Below the pieces are notes generated by a model, which was given only the letters and a program-made list of their open reading frames with translations, had not been told where the DNA came from and did not search any database. This document shows positions 7,880 to 16,506 of a stretch of DNA of 64,000 nt, piece after piece (the stretch's first letter is position 1; each line of letters opens with the position of its first letter). Source of the stretch: Pseudomonadota bacterium. GTDB taxonomy: Bacteria; Pseudomonadota; Gammaproteobacteria; Pseudomonadales; Oceanobacteraceae. Where the stretch lies: the NCBI GenBank assembly GCA_030145845.1, contig JAIXHJ010000016.1, positions 1-64,000 of the forward strand. Reading direction: 5' to 3'. Position numbers and translations under genes: made by a program.

Positions 7880-8431
7880 ATGTCTGAACTTCAATCCCTG
7901 TACCGTCAGGTACTGTCTGAACTGGGTGAAGATGTCGAGCGGGAAGGCCTGCTTGACACCCCGAAACGTGCGGCCAAAGCCATGCAGTTCCTGACCAGCG
8001 GCTATCGCACCGATATCGATGAAATCGTGAACAACGCCGTATTCAGCAGTGATAACGATGAAATGGTTGTGGTACAGGGAATCGAATTCTACTCACTGTG
8101 TGAACACCATATCCTGCCGTTTATCGGCCGCTGCCACATCGGCTACCTGCCTGACGGCAAAGTGCTGGGGCTGTCCAAATTCGCCCGCATCGTGGATATG
8201 TTTGCCCGCCGTCTGCAGATTCAGGAAAACATGACCAAACAGATCGCGGAAGCGGTACAGGAAGTGACCGGCTGCCGTGGCGTCGGTGTGGTGATGGAAG
8301 CGCAGCATATGTGCATGATGATGCGCGGGGTGCAGAAACAGAATTCCATGATGCGTACCTCTGTGATGCTCGGCGACTTCCGCGCCAATCCGGCAACCCG
8401 TGAGGAATTCATGCGTCTGGCCGGAGTCTGA
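7880..8431 (+). CDS. folE: GTP cyclohydrolase I
   Basis: Converts GTP to 7,8-dihydroneopterin triphosphate, the entry to folate (and queuosine/tetrahydropterin) synthesis. The zinc ligands of the type I enzyme are visible: Cys74 and His77 in CEHH, and Cys145 in [29 protein letters not shown] (97-117) is the family core. 183 aa, complete. The ribosome binding site is weak (AAACGGTAA). Located between murI and cls, all on the plus strand. Confidence 0.96.
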   Translation: MSELQSLYRQVLSELGEDVEREGLLDTPKRAAKAMQFLTSGYRTDIDEIVNNAVFSSDNDEMVVVQGIEFYSLCEHHILPFIGRCHIGYLPDGKVLGLSKFARIVDMFARRLQIQENMTKQIAEAVQEVTGCRGVGVVMEAQHMCMMMRGVQKQNSMMRTSVMLGDFRANPATREEFMRLAGV

Positions 8432-8460
8432 TTATCCCCGGACACTGACCTGAGGACAGT

Positions 8461-9852
8461 ATGGCAAATCCCGACTGGTGGCTGTGGACCTTTATTCTCT
8501 ACGCGTCCGGAGCTGCCGCCGCCATCGACGCCCTGTGGCAGGGCCGTACCGCCCAGGGCACCATTGCCTGGGTGATGGGCCTGCTGCTGATTCCGCCCCT
8601 CGCCCTCCCCCTGTATGCCTTTTTTGGCAGCCGCCGCTTTTACGGTTACCTGCGTGCCCGCCGCCACGGTGATCATAAGCTGAATCACATTGCCGACCAG
8701 CTGCTGAGTGCACTGGAACCCGTCAGCCAGCCAGCAGACAGTGTTACTGAACCTCTCTATAACCTGTTCCGACTGCCATTGGTCAGTGGTAACCGCTGCC
8801 GTCTGCTGACCGACGGTGAAGAAACCTACGACACCATGTTCGGCCGTATCCGGCTGGCTGAACACTACGTATTTGTGCAGTTTTATATTCTGCGCGACGA
8901 CCGCATCGGTCAGCGGCTGGCCGATGTACTGTGCGAACGTGCCGCGGCCGGCGTCAGTGTCTGCCTGCTGTACGACGAAATCGGCAGCCATGGCCTGAGC
9001 CGGCACTATCTGCAGCGGCTGACGGCAGCCGGGGTAAGTGTCAGCCGCTTCAATCCGCTGAAACTGCGTAACCGCATGCAGCTGAACTTCCGCAATCACC
9101 GCAAACTGGTGATCTGCGACGGCGAATATGCTTACGTCGGCGGCTATAACGTCGGTGAAGAACACATCAGCCATGCGGACTATTGCTGGCGTGACACCCA
9201 TATTGAAATTCATGGCCCGGCGGTGATCAGTTTCCAGCTGGCCTTTGCCGAAGACTGGTACTGGGCAACCCACGACCTGCCGGAAGTAAGCTGGAAAACA
9301 GCGCCGGTCAGTGGCGATTGCGGCGTTCTGTGTGTACACAGTGGTCCGGCGGATGAAACCGAAAGCGCCAGCCTGCTGTTTACTCACCTGATTCACCGCG
9401 CGCAGAAACGTTGCTGGCTGGTCAGCCCCTATTTTGTGCCCGACCAGTCACTGATCAGCGCCCTGCAGCTGGCCGGACTGCGTGGCATTGATATCCGCAT
9501 CCTGATTCCGGAAAAAAGTGACAGCTGGCTGGTGCAGCAGGCGACCCGCGGTTATATCGAACCACTGTCACGCTGCAATGTCCGCTTTATGCGCTATCAG
9601 CGCGGTATTCTGCATCAGAAAGTTCTGCTGATTGACGATGACTGGAGTTATGTCGGCAGCGCCAATCTGGATAACCGCTCACTGCGCATCAATTTTGAAA
9701 TCGGCGCTCTGGTCAGGGACCAGCCGCTGGCCGCGGAAGTTGAACAGATGCTGCTGCAGGATTTCGCCGACTCTGAACCGGTGCAGGGCAACCAGCACTG
9801 GTGGCCGGATTTTCTTTCCCGCACCGCACGCCTGCTGGCACCACTGCTGTAA
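8461..9852 (+). CDS. cls: Cardiolipin synthase (ClsA type)
   Basis: Membrane phospholipase-D-superfamily enzyme that condenses phosphatidylglycerol to cardiolipin. Two N-terminal membrane helices (about 7-24 and 36-56) precede two HKD catalytic motifs: H213-K215-D220 (NHRKLVICD) and H385-K387-D392 (LHQKVLLID). 463 aa is normal for ClsA. It follows folE by 29 bp with a GAGGA ribosome binding site and ends at a strong bidirectional terminator. Confidence 0.94.
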   Translation: MANPDWWLWTFILYASGAAAAIDALWQGRTAQGTIAWVMGLLLIPPLALPLYAFFGSRRFYGYLRARRHGDHKLNHIADQLLSALEPVSQPADSVTEPLYNLFRLPLVSGNRCRLLTDGEETYDTMFGRIRLAEHYVFVQFYILRDDRIGQRLADVLCERAAAGVSVCLLYDEIGSHGLSRHYLQRLTAAGVSVSRFNPLKLRNRMQLNFRNHRKLVICDGEYAYVGGYNVGEEHISHADYCWRDTHIEIHGPAVISFQLAFAEDWYWATHDLPEVSWKTAPVSGDCGVLCVHSGPADETESASLLFTHLIHRAQKRCWLVSPYFVPDQSLISALQLAGLRGIDIRILIPEKSDSWLVQQATRGYIEPLSRCNVRFMRYQRGILHQKVLLIDDDWSYVGSANLDNRSLRINFEIGALVRDQPLAAEVEQMLLQDFADSEPVQGNQHWWPDFLSRTARLLAPLL

Positions 9853-9866
9853 ACTAACGCCATAAA

Positions 9867-9899
9867 GCAGAAAAGCCACGCTCAGCGTGGCTTTTCTGC
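9867..9899. terminator. Bidirectional terminator between cls and ompW
   Basis: Perfect 16-bp inverted repeat (arms 9867-9882 and 9884-9899), with AAAA on the left arm and TTTT on the right, so it can stop transcription from both the plus-strand cls unit and the minus-strand ompW. Confidence 0.9.
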
Positions 9900-9923
9900 A
9901 ATCTGTGACAAGGTATCAGCGGA

Positions 9924-10538
9924 TCAGAATTTGTAACCCGCGCCCACCATAAACACCAGCGGATCGATTTCCACATCAATTCCGTCCAATGTACCACCTT
10001 CAATTTCACTGTCGATATCCATTTTCCACAGCGCAGCGTTAGCCATGAAGTGATCATCAATGTTGTAGTTCACACCAACAGAGTACGCCAGACCCCAGCT
10101 TTTTTTCAGGTGTTTGGTACCCAGACCTGCAGTATCTTCTTCGTCATAGAAAAATGTATGGTTTACGCCCAGACCGACATACGGCTGAATGGCTGAGTCA
10201 GGGTTCATCGGGTAGTACTGAGCAGATACGGTTGGTGGCAGATGCTTGGTCTCTGCAACACGGTCACCGTTCAGAGTGACTGCGTGTTTGAATGGAGTAG
10301 CCGCCAGCACTTCAACACCCACCTGTGGCATAACCATATAAGTCAGGGTCAGACCCAGCTGAGTATCGTCAGCAACCTGAGCATCGCTCAGCCCCAGACC
10401 ACCAAGATCAATATTATCTTCCTTAGGATTAACATTGATAATACCCGCTTTGATCATGAAATCGCCTGCTTCATAAGCCAGTGCCGGCATTGCAGAAACC
10501 GCGACAGCGCTTGCCAACAGAGTTTTCAACAGTTTCAT
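9924..10538 (-). CDS. ompW: OmpW-family outer membrane protein
   Basis: Eight-stranded outer membrane barrel of the OmpW family, thought to pass small hydrophobic molecules. 204 aa with a clear signal peptide (residues 1-21, cleavage after PALA). Family features: GDFMIKAGIINVNP after the signal, IQPYVGLGVNHTFFY near 117-131, and a C-terminal strand ending in Phe (VGAGYKF), the outer-membrane insertion signal. An FNR/Anr box about 70 bp upstream of the start predicts induction at low oxygen, as known for ompW in other gammaproteobacteria. Confidence 0.92.
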   Translation of the reverse strand: MKLLKTLLASAVAVSAMPALAYEAGDFMIKAGIINVNPKEDNIDLGGLGLSDAQVADDTQLGLTLTYMVMPQVGVEVLAATPFKHAVTLNGDRVAETKHLPPTVSAQYYPMNPDSAIQPYVGLGVNHTFFYDEEDTAGLGTKHLKKSWGLAYSVGVNYNIDDHFMANAALWKMDIDSEIEGGTLDGIDVEIDPLVFMVGAGYKF

Positions 10539-10601
10539 CTCGCACTCCTCATCTGTGCTGGAAAAGATGAGTGCAGGTTACCCCAGGCTGAGGACGCCGA
10601 T

Positions 10602-10615
10602 TTGATGCAAATCAA
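10602..10615 (-). promoter_or_regulatory. FNR/Anr box upstream of ompW
   Basis: Exact consensus TTGAT-GCAA-ATCAA. If it acts as a class II site (centred at -41.5) the start of transcription would be near 10567 and a -10-like TAACCT sits at 10575-10580 on the minus strand, which fits. This predicts anaerobic activation of ompW. Confidence 0.75.
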
Positions 10616-10794
10616 GAATTAAAAACGGCATTTTTTATACCCCGGATAAACTTGTGCCATGTCAATTTGTGCACACATCAGGAGCAGGTACGCACACTTA
10701 TGGCACAAGTATTTCATTCATCCCCCGGCAGGTGGCCGTAAACGGCAATTTAAGGCTATAGTTTCACTACCAGTCAGGGAGCTATTGCAGGGTT

Positions 10795-12552
10795 ATGCTT
10801 AAATATTCAACAGCCATCGGACGGAAGCTGCTTTCCTACATACTGGCCTTCAGTTTTGTCACAACCCTGGCCGCATTCCTGTATATCCTGCTTGCTGATT
10901 ACCAGCGGGGCATCAGCAGCTATGACAAAGGCCTGCAACAGATCCGCAACAGCTACCAGCAGAGTGTCAGTTACAGCCTGTGGAATTTTGATTCCGGCCA
11001 GATTGAAGCCCAGCTGCTCGGCATTCTGAACTTCCCTGGCGTGGTCTACGTCTACATCGAAAACAACGGTGAGATGCTGCACAGCGCCGGCAATATCTAC
11101 GCCCGCTCAGACCGCCGCTTCCAGTTCGATCTGGCATACGACAGTGCCGGCAGAAATTATGAACTCGGAACCCTGCACCTCAGCCTCAATTACACCGGCC
11201 TTTATGATGAAATCCGCGACAAGGCCATCAATATACTGCTGACTCAGTTTATAAAGACCTTTTCGGTGTCCGTTTTTCTGCTGTTTATTGTCCACCAGCT
11301 GGTCACCCGGCGCCTGGCACGCATGGCTGACTGGGCGGGAAACTTTTCCCTGCGCAATCTCAGTACCCCACTGACCATTCAGGACAGCAGTGACCGCCAT
11401 GACGAACTGACCACCGTCGCTGACGCCATTAATCAGATGCGCGAAACCCTGCAGCAGGACATCAGCGATCAGGAAACATCCCGCCGCGAGCTGGAAAACC
11501 TGAAAGAAAAACTGAGCATCGCCATCAATAATGCCGCGATAGGTTTCTGCACCTATCACTCCGATGAAGACACCATTCACTGCAATTCACACTTTGCCTC
11601 CTGCCTGTCAACGACCGAATATGAACTGGAAGCAATGCAACACCCGATGGAATACCTCACCGGACGGATTACCGGTGCACAGGCGGTGCAACAGAAAGAA
11701 CGGCTGAATCAGTTGCTGCAGGGCCGTCTCGGGCGGGTCCACGATACCCTGTGGCTGAAAAATTTTGCCGGTGAGGAACGCTATCTGGAAATGACCTTTC
11801 AGATCACCCGCTACCGCGACACCCGGCCACAGGAGATTCTGATCTGCATTGTTGACCGCACCCAGGAACAGAATGCCCTCAGCCAGGCCCGTGAGCTGAC
11901 CATGGCACTGGAAAACAAGGTGACCCAGCGTACCGAAGAACTGTACAACGAGCAGCTGCGCAGCCGTGCCACCATCGAATATCTGGAGCAGGAACTGCAG
12001 CGGGTTCATTCAGAACGCAGTCAGGAACAGCAGCGCGGCATCAATGAACTGCTGCTGTCTCAGCTGCAGCGCATGAATCAGCTGGTCAGTGTCAGTCAGG
12101 CCCCGGCACTGCCGGTTTTTCTGGAATACCTGAAAATTTCGGTCAGGGATGAACCCGGCACCATCAATCTTACCCGCTGCGTACAGGACTGGCTGGCAGA
12201 AGATCCGGCGCTGGCCGCACACATCAATGCCAGTCTGCCCTTCTCACTGATCATTGAAGAAGACCCGGCCGTGATCCGCTTTTTATTCCGTAATCTGATT
12301 CTGCGTGACCCGGCGATGAACGCTGACAGTGAATGTGAATTAACCCTGCGTCTGAATCAGGATCAGGTCGAATTTACGGCCAGCTATCAGCCCGCTGACA
12401 ATCAGCTACCGGCACTGAACGCGGATGAAGAGGACGTTTTCCGTCTGTGTGAATACATTATCTCCCTGCGCCTGCACGGCAGCCTGAGCCGCACCAGCAG
12501 TCCGGGTGGCCGGATACTGGTGCGCTTCACACTGTCGATGACACACCCCTGA
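10795..12552 (+). CDS. Degenerate membrane sensor histidine kinase (HAMP-PAS-HATPase-like)
   Basis: 585 residues. Order: membrane helix (about 12-34), periplasmic sensor domain (35-145), second helix (146-170), HAMP (171-225), PAS-like domain (240-358), long coiled coil (360-435), and a C-terminal region (480-583) that follows the HATPase fold: an N-box-like FLFRNLILRD (497-505) and an ending RLCEYIISLRLHG...SSPGGRILVRFTL that mimics the G2/C-terminal part of kinases. No phosphoacceptor H-box and no DxGxG G1 motif are seen, so it is probably a pseudokinase that signals by protein contact. No response regulator is adjacent. Start ATG at 10795 has a CAGGG ribosome binding site. Confidence 0.72.
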   Translation: MLKYSTAIGRKLLSYILAFSFVTTLAAFLYILLADYQRGISSYDKGLQQIRNSYQQSVSYSLWNFDSGQIEAQLLGILNFPGVVYVYIENNGEMLHSAGNIYARSDRRFQFDLAYDSAGRNYELGTLHLSLNYTGLYDEIRDKAINILLTQFIKTFSVSVFLLFIVHQLVTRRLARMADWAGNFSLRNLSTPLTIQDSSDRHDELTTVADAINQMRETLQQDISDQETSRRELENLKEKLSIAINNAAIGFCTYHSDEDTIHCNSHFASCLSTTEYELEAMQHPMEYLTGRITGAQAVQQKERLNQLLQGRLGRVHDTLWLKNFAGEERYLEMTFQITRYRDTRPQEILICIVDRTQEQNALSQARELTMALENKVTQRTEELYNEQLRSRATIEYLEQELQRVHSERSQEQQRGINELLLSQLQRMNQLVSVSQAPALPVFLEYLKISVRDEPGTINLTRCVQDWLAEDPALAAHINASLPFSLIIEEDPAVIRFLFRNLILRDPAMNADSECELTLRLNQDQVEFTASYQPADNQLPALNADEEDVFRLCEYIISLRLHGSLSRTSSPGGRILVRFTLSMTHP

Positions 12553-12556
12553 GCCC

Positions 12557-12656
12557 GGGAACCTCTGAGCCACTCTGCACAGCTCTGCGCGACTCTTTCC
12601 GGACTGCAGAGCTTGCCTGCCACCCGGAACGGGCACCGGGTTATTCCGAGGTTCCC
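12557..12656. other. Three-way-junction-like folded element
   Basis: An outer 9-bp stem GGGAACCTC (12557-12565) / GAGGTTCCC (12648-12656) encloses two further perfect hairpins, CTCTGCA/TGCAGAG (12573-12579, 12605-12611) and ACCCGG/CCGGGT (12622-12627, 12636-12641). It fills the whole gap between the convergent sensor gene and the acyl-CoA dehydrogenase. It may act as a terminator for both genes or as a structured RNA; neither strand shows a good T run directly after it. Confidence 0.5.
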
Positions 12657-14461
12657 TAAAAAGCGAAATGCCCGTCTTTCATTGCCATCAGGGAATCCGG
12701 GCTTTTCAGCATCATTTTTCCATGAGCCCTGGCCCGGGGCAGCATCCGTTCGAAATAAAAATTCGCGGTCTGTAGCTTGGCCCGATAAAAGTCCCTGTTT
12801 TTGCCGTCGGCCTGCAGTGCCGTGAACGCCTTGTCAGCCATCTGCGCCCAGAAAAACGCCATAATCACGTAGCCTGAAAACATCAGATAATCATACGATG
12901 CGGCGCCGACCATATCGCGGTCACGGGATGCTTTGAACGCGATACGGAACGTCCCGATACGCCAGCGCAGCATATAGCGCTTCAGCTGACGGATAAATGG
13001 CTTCATTTCTGCACGGTTTTCATGACGACGGATAAAGCGGTTGACGTCGTCGCGGAAGGCATTAAACGATTTCATCCGCCCCAGCAGAATTTTCCGCCCC
13101 AGCAGGTCCAGCGCCTGCACGCCGGTGGTGCCTTCATACAGTTTGGCAATCTGGGTATCACGGACAATCTGCTCCATGCCCCACTCCCTGATAAAGCCAT
13201 GTCCACCATAAACCTGTACACCATGATTGGCGGCTTCATAACCCAGTTCGGTGAGAAATGCTTTCAGTACCGGGGTCAGAAAGCCCAGTTTATCGTCATA
13301 GTCTTCATACCCTTGCTGATCGCCACGGGCATGGCAGGCCATCATAAAATCGGCCAGACGTGCAGCGTGATAAAGCATGGCCCGGCCACCTTCCGCAATG
13401 GCTTTCTGGGTCAGCAGCATGCGGCGCACATCCGGGTGCACAATCAGTGCATCCGCAACCTGATCCGGCTGCTTGCTGCCACTGAGTGAGCGCATGGAAC
13501 GCCGCTCACGGGCATAAGGGAGCGCCCCCTGAAATGACAGTTCGGCCGCACCGATGCCCTGAATGGATGTGCCGATACGGGCGGTGTTCATAAAGGTGAA
13601 CATGCACGTCAGCCCTTTGTGTTCCGGCCCGATCAGAAACCCCTCAGCACCATCAAAATTCATCACACAGGTGGAAGAACCATGAATGCCCATTTTGTCT
13701 TCAATCGAGCCACAGCTGACCTGATTACGGTCACCCGGCGAACCGTCCTCACGCAGCCTGAATTTCGGCACAATAAACAGCGAAATACCTTTGGTACCCT
13801 GCGGCGCATCGGGTAAACGGGCCAGTACGATATGAATAATCTGCTCGGTGAGGTCGTGTTCACCGGACGAAATGAAAATTTTCGTGCCGCTGATACGGTA
13901 ACTGCCGTCACCCGCCGGTATGGCACGGGTTTTTACCTGACCAAGGTCGGTTCCACACTGTGGCTCTGTGAGACACATGGTGCCGGTCCAGCGGCCTTCT
14001 GTCATCGGTGGCAGATAGGTATTTTTCTGTTCCTCACTGCCATGCAGATAAATGGTATTCATCGCCCCCAGTGATAACCCCGGATACATGCCCCAGGCCC
14101 AGTTGGCCGTGCCGATCATTTCGGATTTGATAACACCAAGGGACAGCGGTAATCCCTGACCACCGTATTCCACCGGTGCCGACATTCCCTGCCAGCCACC
14201 CTCCACATACTGACCATAAGCCGCGCGGAAACCGGCCGGGGTCTTTACCTCTCCGTCAGTAAATACACAGCCTTTATCACCGGCCTGATACAGAGGTGCA
14301 ATCACTTCTTCGCTGAATCTGGCCGCTTCGTTCAGAATCGCATCGACCATGTCTTCAGACGCCTCACTGCCACCGGGAATGGTTTTATAGTGAGCCTGAA
14401 AATCAAATACTTCGTTGATCAGGAAACGGATATCCTGCAGCGGTGCTTTGTACTCAATCAT
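12656..14461 (-). CDS. Acyl-CoA dehydrogenase (long, DmdC/FadE-like)
   Basis: FAD enzyme for alpha,beta-oxidation of acyl-CoA thioesters. Start taken at 14461 (MIEYKAPLQDIRF, a typical family beginning) with GGGGAAA upstream; the longer open frame adds 34 atypical residues. 601 aa matches the group with a C-terminal extension that includes 3-methylmercaptopropionyl-CoA dehydrogenases. Seen: LTEPQCGTDLG (164-174) flavin-binding segment and YGGHGFIREWGMEQIVRDTQIAKLYEGTTGVQ near 430 (shown here only as a region marker), typical of the fold's active-site side. The gene lies 185 bp downstream of the acyl-CoA ligase on the same strand. Chain-length preference unknown. Confidence 0.9.
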   Translation of the reverse strand: MIEYKAPLQDIRFLINEVFDFQAHYKTIPGGSEASEDMVDAILNEAARFSEEVIAPLYQAGDKGCVFTDGEVKTPAGFRAAYGQYVEGGWQGMSAPVEYGGQGLPLSLGVIKSEMIGTANWAWGMYPGLSLGAMNTIYLHGSEEQKNTYLPPMTEGRWTGTMCLTEPQCGTDLGQVKTRAIPAGDGSYRISGTKIFISSGEHDLTEQIIHIVLARLPDAPQGTKGISLFIVPKFRLREDGSPGDRNQVSCGSIEDKMGIHGSSTCVMNFDGAEGFLIGPEHKGLTCMFTFMNTARIGTSIQGIGAAELSFQGALPYARERRSMRSLSGSKQPDQVADALIVHPDVRRMLLTQKAIAEGGRAMLYHAARLADFMMACHARGDQQGYEDYDDKLGFLTPVLKAFLTELGYEAANHGVQVYGGHGFIREWGMEQIVRDTQIAKLYEGTTGVQALDLLGRKILLGRMKSFNAFRDDVNRFIRRHENRAEMKPFIRQLKRYMLRWRIGTFRIAFKASRDRDMVGAASYDYLMFSGYVIMAFFWAQMADKAFTALQADGKNRDFYRAKLQTANFYFERMLPRARAHGKMMLKSPDSLMAMKDGHFAF

Positions 14462-14601
14462 TGTTTTCCCCAGACCACGGTCAGGCGCAGACAGCATTCC
14501 ACTGACCGGAAAATTAAACGGAAAACAATTGTGGCAAGCACAGACAGCAGCGCCATTGGCCACTGGGCCTGAGTAAAAACGTCAGTTGGGTAAGTCAGCA
14601 G

Positions 14602-14632
14602 CAACGGACGCCGGTGGTTACCGGCGTCGTTG
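14602..14632 (-). terminator. Hairpin between acyl-CoA ligase and dehydrogenase
   Basis: GACGCCGGT / ACCGGCGTC 9-bp stem with a 4-nt loop, extended by CAAC/GTTG after one bulge, just past the fadD-like stop. There is no T run, so it may only attenuate transcription into the dehydrogenase. Confidence 0.4.
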
Positions 14633-14646
14633 AACGGTGCATAGTA

Positions 14647-16371
14647 TCAGGCCGGTTGTGGCTGTTTTTGCGCTTCTTCGTCTTTCAGTTCCCGGCGCAG
14701 AATTTTGCCCACCGGCGACATCGGCAGTTCATCGCGGAATTCCACATAACGTGGCACTTTGTAAGCCGTCAGATTATTGCGGCAATGTTCGCGGATTTCT
14801 TCCACCGTCACATTGGGGTCGGTGGCCACGATAAAGAGTTTGACGGCTTCACCGGTTTTATCATCCGCCACCCCGATGGCGGCGCAGTTTTCCACCGCCG
14901 GATGCTGGGCGACAACGTCTTCAATTTCGTTCGGGTAGACGTTGAAGCCGGACACCAGGATCATGTCTTTAATACGGTCGACGATTTTTACAAAACCATC
15001 GTCGTCAATCACCGCCACATCACCGGTACGCAGCCAGCGGCCATCCGCAGTAAAACTGTCAGCCGTGGCCTGTGGCCGGTTCCAGTAACCTTTCATGACC
15101 TGCGGGCCTTCAACACAAAGCTCGCCCCGCTCCCCCACGGCCACTTCATTGCCTTCATCATCAATGCATTTCAGTGCCGTCCCCGGTACAGCCTGACCCA
15201 CCGTGCCCATACGCTCCAGGCCACCGGTCGGGTTCATACATACCGCCGGGGAACATTCCGTCAGGCCATAGGCTTCGGCAATGCCACAGCCGGTCATGTC
15301 TTTCCAGCGTCTGGCGGTATCGTCCACCAGCGCGGTGCCACCCGATAAGGTCAGTCGCAGATTACTGAAGTCACACTTCCTGAATTCAGGGTGATTCAGC
15401 AGCGACACAAACAGCGTATTCAGGCCAATAAAACCGGTCAGTTTGTGCGGCCGGATCATGCGCACAAACATATCCGTATCCCGCGGGTTGGCGATCAGAA
15501 TACTGTGATCCCCGGCTTCGAACAGCGCCATCAGGTGCACGGTAAAAGAGTAAATGTGATACAGCGGCAGCGGTGCCACGACCTTAACGCCGGTATCCGG
15601 CTTGATCTTCTGCCCGCTGGCGGGATCCACCTGACTGAGCGTCGCCCGTGACTGCATCATATTGGCAACCAGATTGCGGTTGGTCAGTTCCGCGCCTTTG
15701 GCCACTCCGGTGGTGCCGCCGGTGTACTGCAGAATAATCGTGTCATGCGGGTTACGCATATAATTGGGCACAAAACCGCCCACTTTTTCGCCCAGCGCCA
15801 GTGCACGACGGAAAGGTACCGCATCCGGCAGGCTGTAGGCCGGCACCATTTTTTTGATATGGCGCGCCGCGCCATTGATCAGGGTACGCCGGACCAGTGG
15901 CAGCATATCGGCGAGGCTGGTGACAATAACGTGCTTCAGTCCGGTCTGCTCGCGGATGTTCTGCACCGAACGGGCAAACACATCCATGCACACCAGGGCT
16001 TTGGCGCCGGAATCGTTAAACTGATGCAGCATTTCGCGCTCGGTATACAGCGGGTTGGTGTTCACCACCACCATGCCGGCACGTAACGCGCCATACATCG
16101 CAATCGGAAACTGCAGCAGATTGGGCATCTGCACAGCAATCCGGTCACCCGGCTGCAGGCTGGTATGGTTCTGCAGATAGGCTGCAAAAGCAGCGCTGTA
16201 CTGATCGATCTGACGGAAGGTAAGAGTATGATTAATGCCGGTAAACGCCGGCCGTTCAGCGTAGCGGCGGAAGGCATGTTCAATCACTTCGACTACCGCA
16301 TTGTACTGATCAAGGTCGATTTGATCAGGCACGCCGGGCGCGCGCTTGCCATCCCAGAAAGATACGTCCAC
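14647..16371 (-). CDS. fadD: Long-chain fatty-acid-CoA ligase (FadD-like)
   Basis: Activates fatty acids to acyl-CoA through an acyl-AMP intermediate. AMP-binding P-loop YTGGTTGVAKGAELT (residues 216-230); A5-type motif YGLTECSP near 370; hinge and A8 region DRIKDMILVSGFNVYPNEIE near 470-490; final catalytic Lys context VGKILRRELK near 555. 574 aa, complete. It is followed by an acyl-CoA dehydrogenase on the same strand and divergent from an AraC regulator, which may control it. The exact chain-length range cannot be read from sequence. Confidence 0.9.
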   Translation of the reverse strand: MDVSFWDGKRAPGVPDQIDLDQYNAVVEVIEHAFRRYAERPAFTGINHTLTFRQIDQYSAAFAAYLQNHTSLQPGDRIAVQMPNLLQFPIAMYGALRAGMVVVNTNPLYTEREMLHQFNDSGAKALVCMDVFARSVQNIREQTGLKHVIVTSLADMLPLVRRTLINGAARHIKKMVPAYSLPDAVPFRRALALGEKVGGFVPNYMRNPHDTIILQYTGGTTGVAKGAELTNRNLVANMMQSRATLSQVDPASGQKIKPDTGVKVVAPLPLYHIYSFTVHLMALFEAGDHSILIANPRDTDMFVRMIRPHKLTGFIGLNTLFVSLLNHPEFRKCDFSNLRLTLSGGTALVDDTARRWKDMTGCGIAEAYGLTECSPAVCMNPTGGLERMGTVGQAVPGTALKCIDDEGNEVAVGERGELCVEGPQVMKGYWNRPQATADSFTADGRWLRTGDVAVIDDDGFVKIVDRIKDMILVSGFNVYPNEIEDVVAQHPAVENCAAIGVADDKTGEAVKLFIVATDPNVTVEEIREHCRNNLTAYKVPRYVEFRDELPMSPVGKILRRELKDEEAQKQPQPA

Positions 16372-16414
16372 AGGATACCTCGTTGTTATTGCTTCTTGTT
16401 TTTATCAGTATTGA

Positions 16415-16472
16415 CTATGACGGATCGGGACATTGAGCAACAGTGGAAAACGTGACATGCTTCCGGTCATAG
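16415..16472. promoter_or_regulatory. Interrupted dyad between fadD and araC
   Basis: CTATGACGGA (16415-16424) and TCCGGTCATAG (16462-16472) are inverted copies differing by one inserted base and lie 37 bp apart in the 135-bp divergent region. The spacing suits a dimer bridging two half sites, so this is a candidate operator for the neighbouring AraC protein. Confidence 0.4.
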
Positions 16473-16506
16473 CGCGCCATCAGAGAGTTATCCGGAGAGA
16501 CAGGGA

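Noticed and set aside
8221-9396. 391-codon minus-strand frame opposite cls and folE
   Set aside because: Antisense to two genes with intact catalytic motifs; composition is typical of a shadow frame.
14614-15348. 244-codon plus-strand frame opposite fadD
   Set aside because: His/Phe-rich shadow of the ligase gene, no ribosome binding site.
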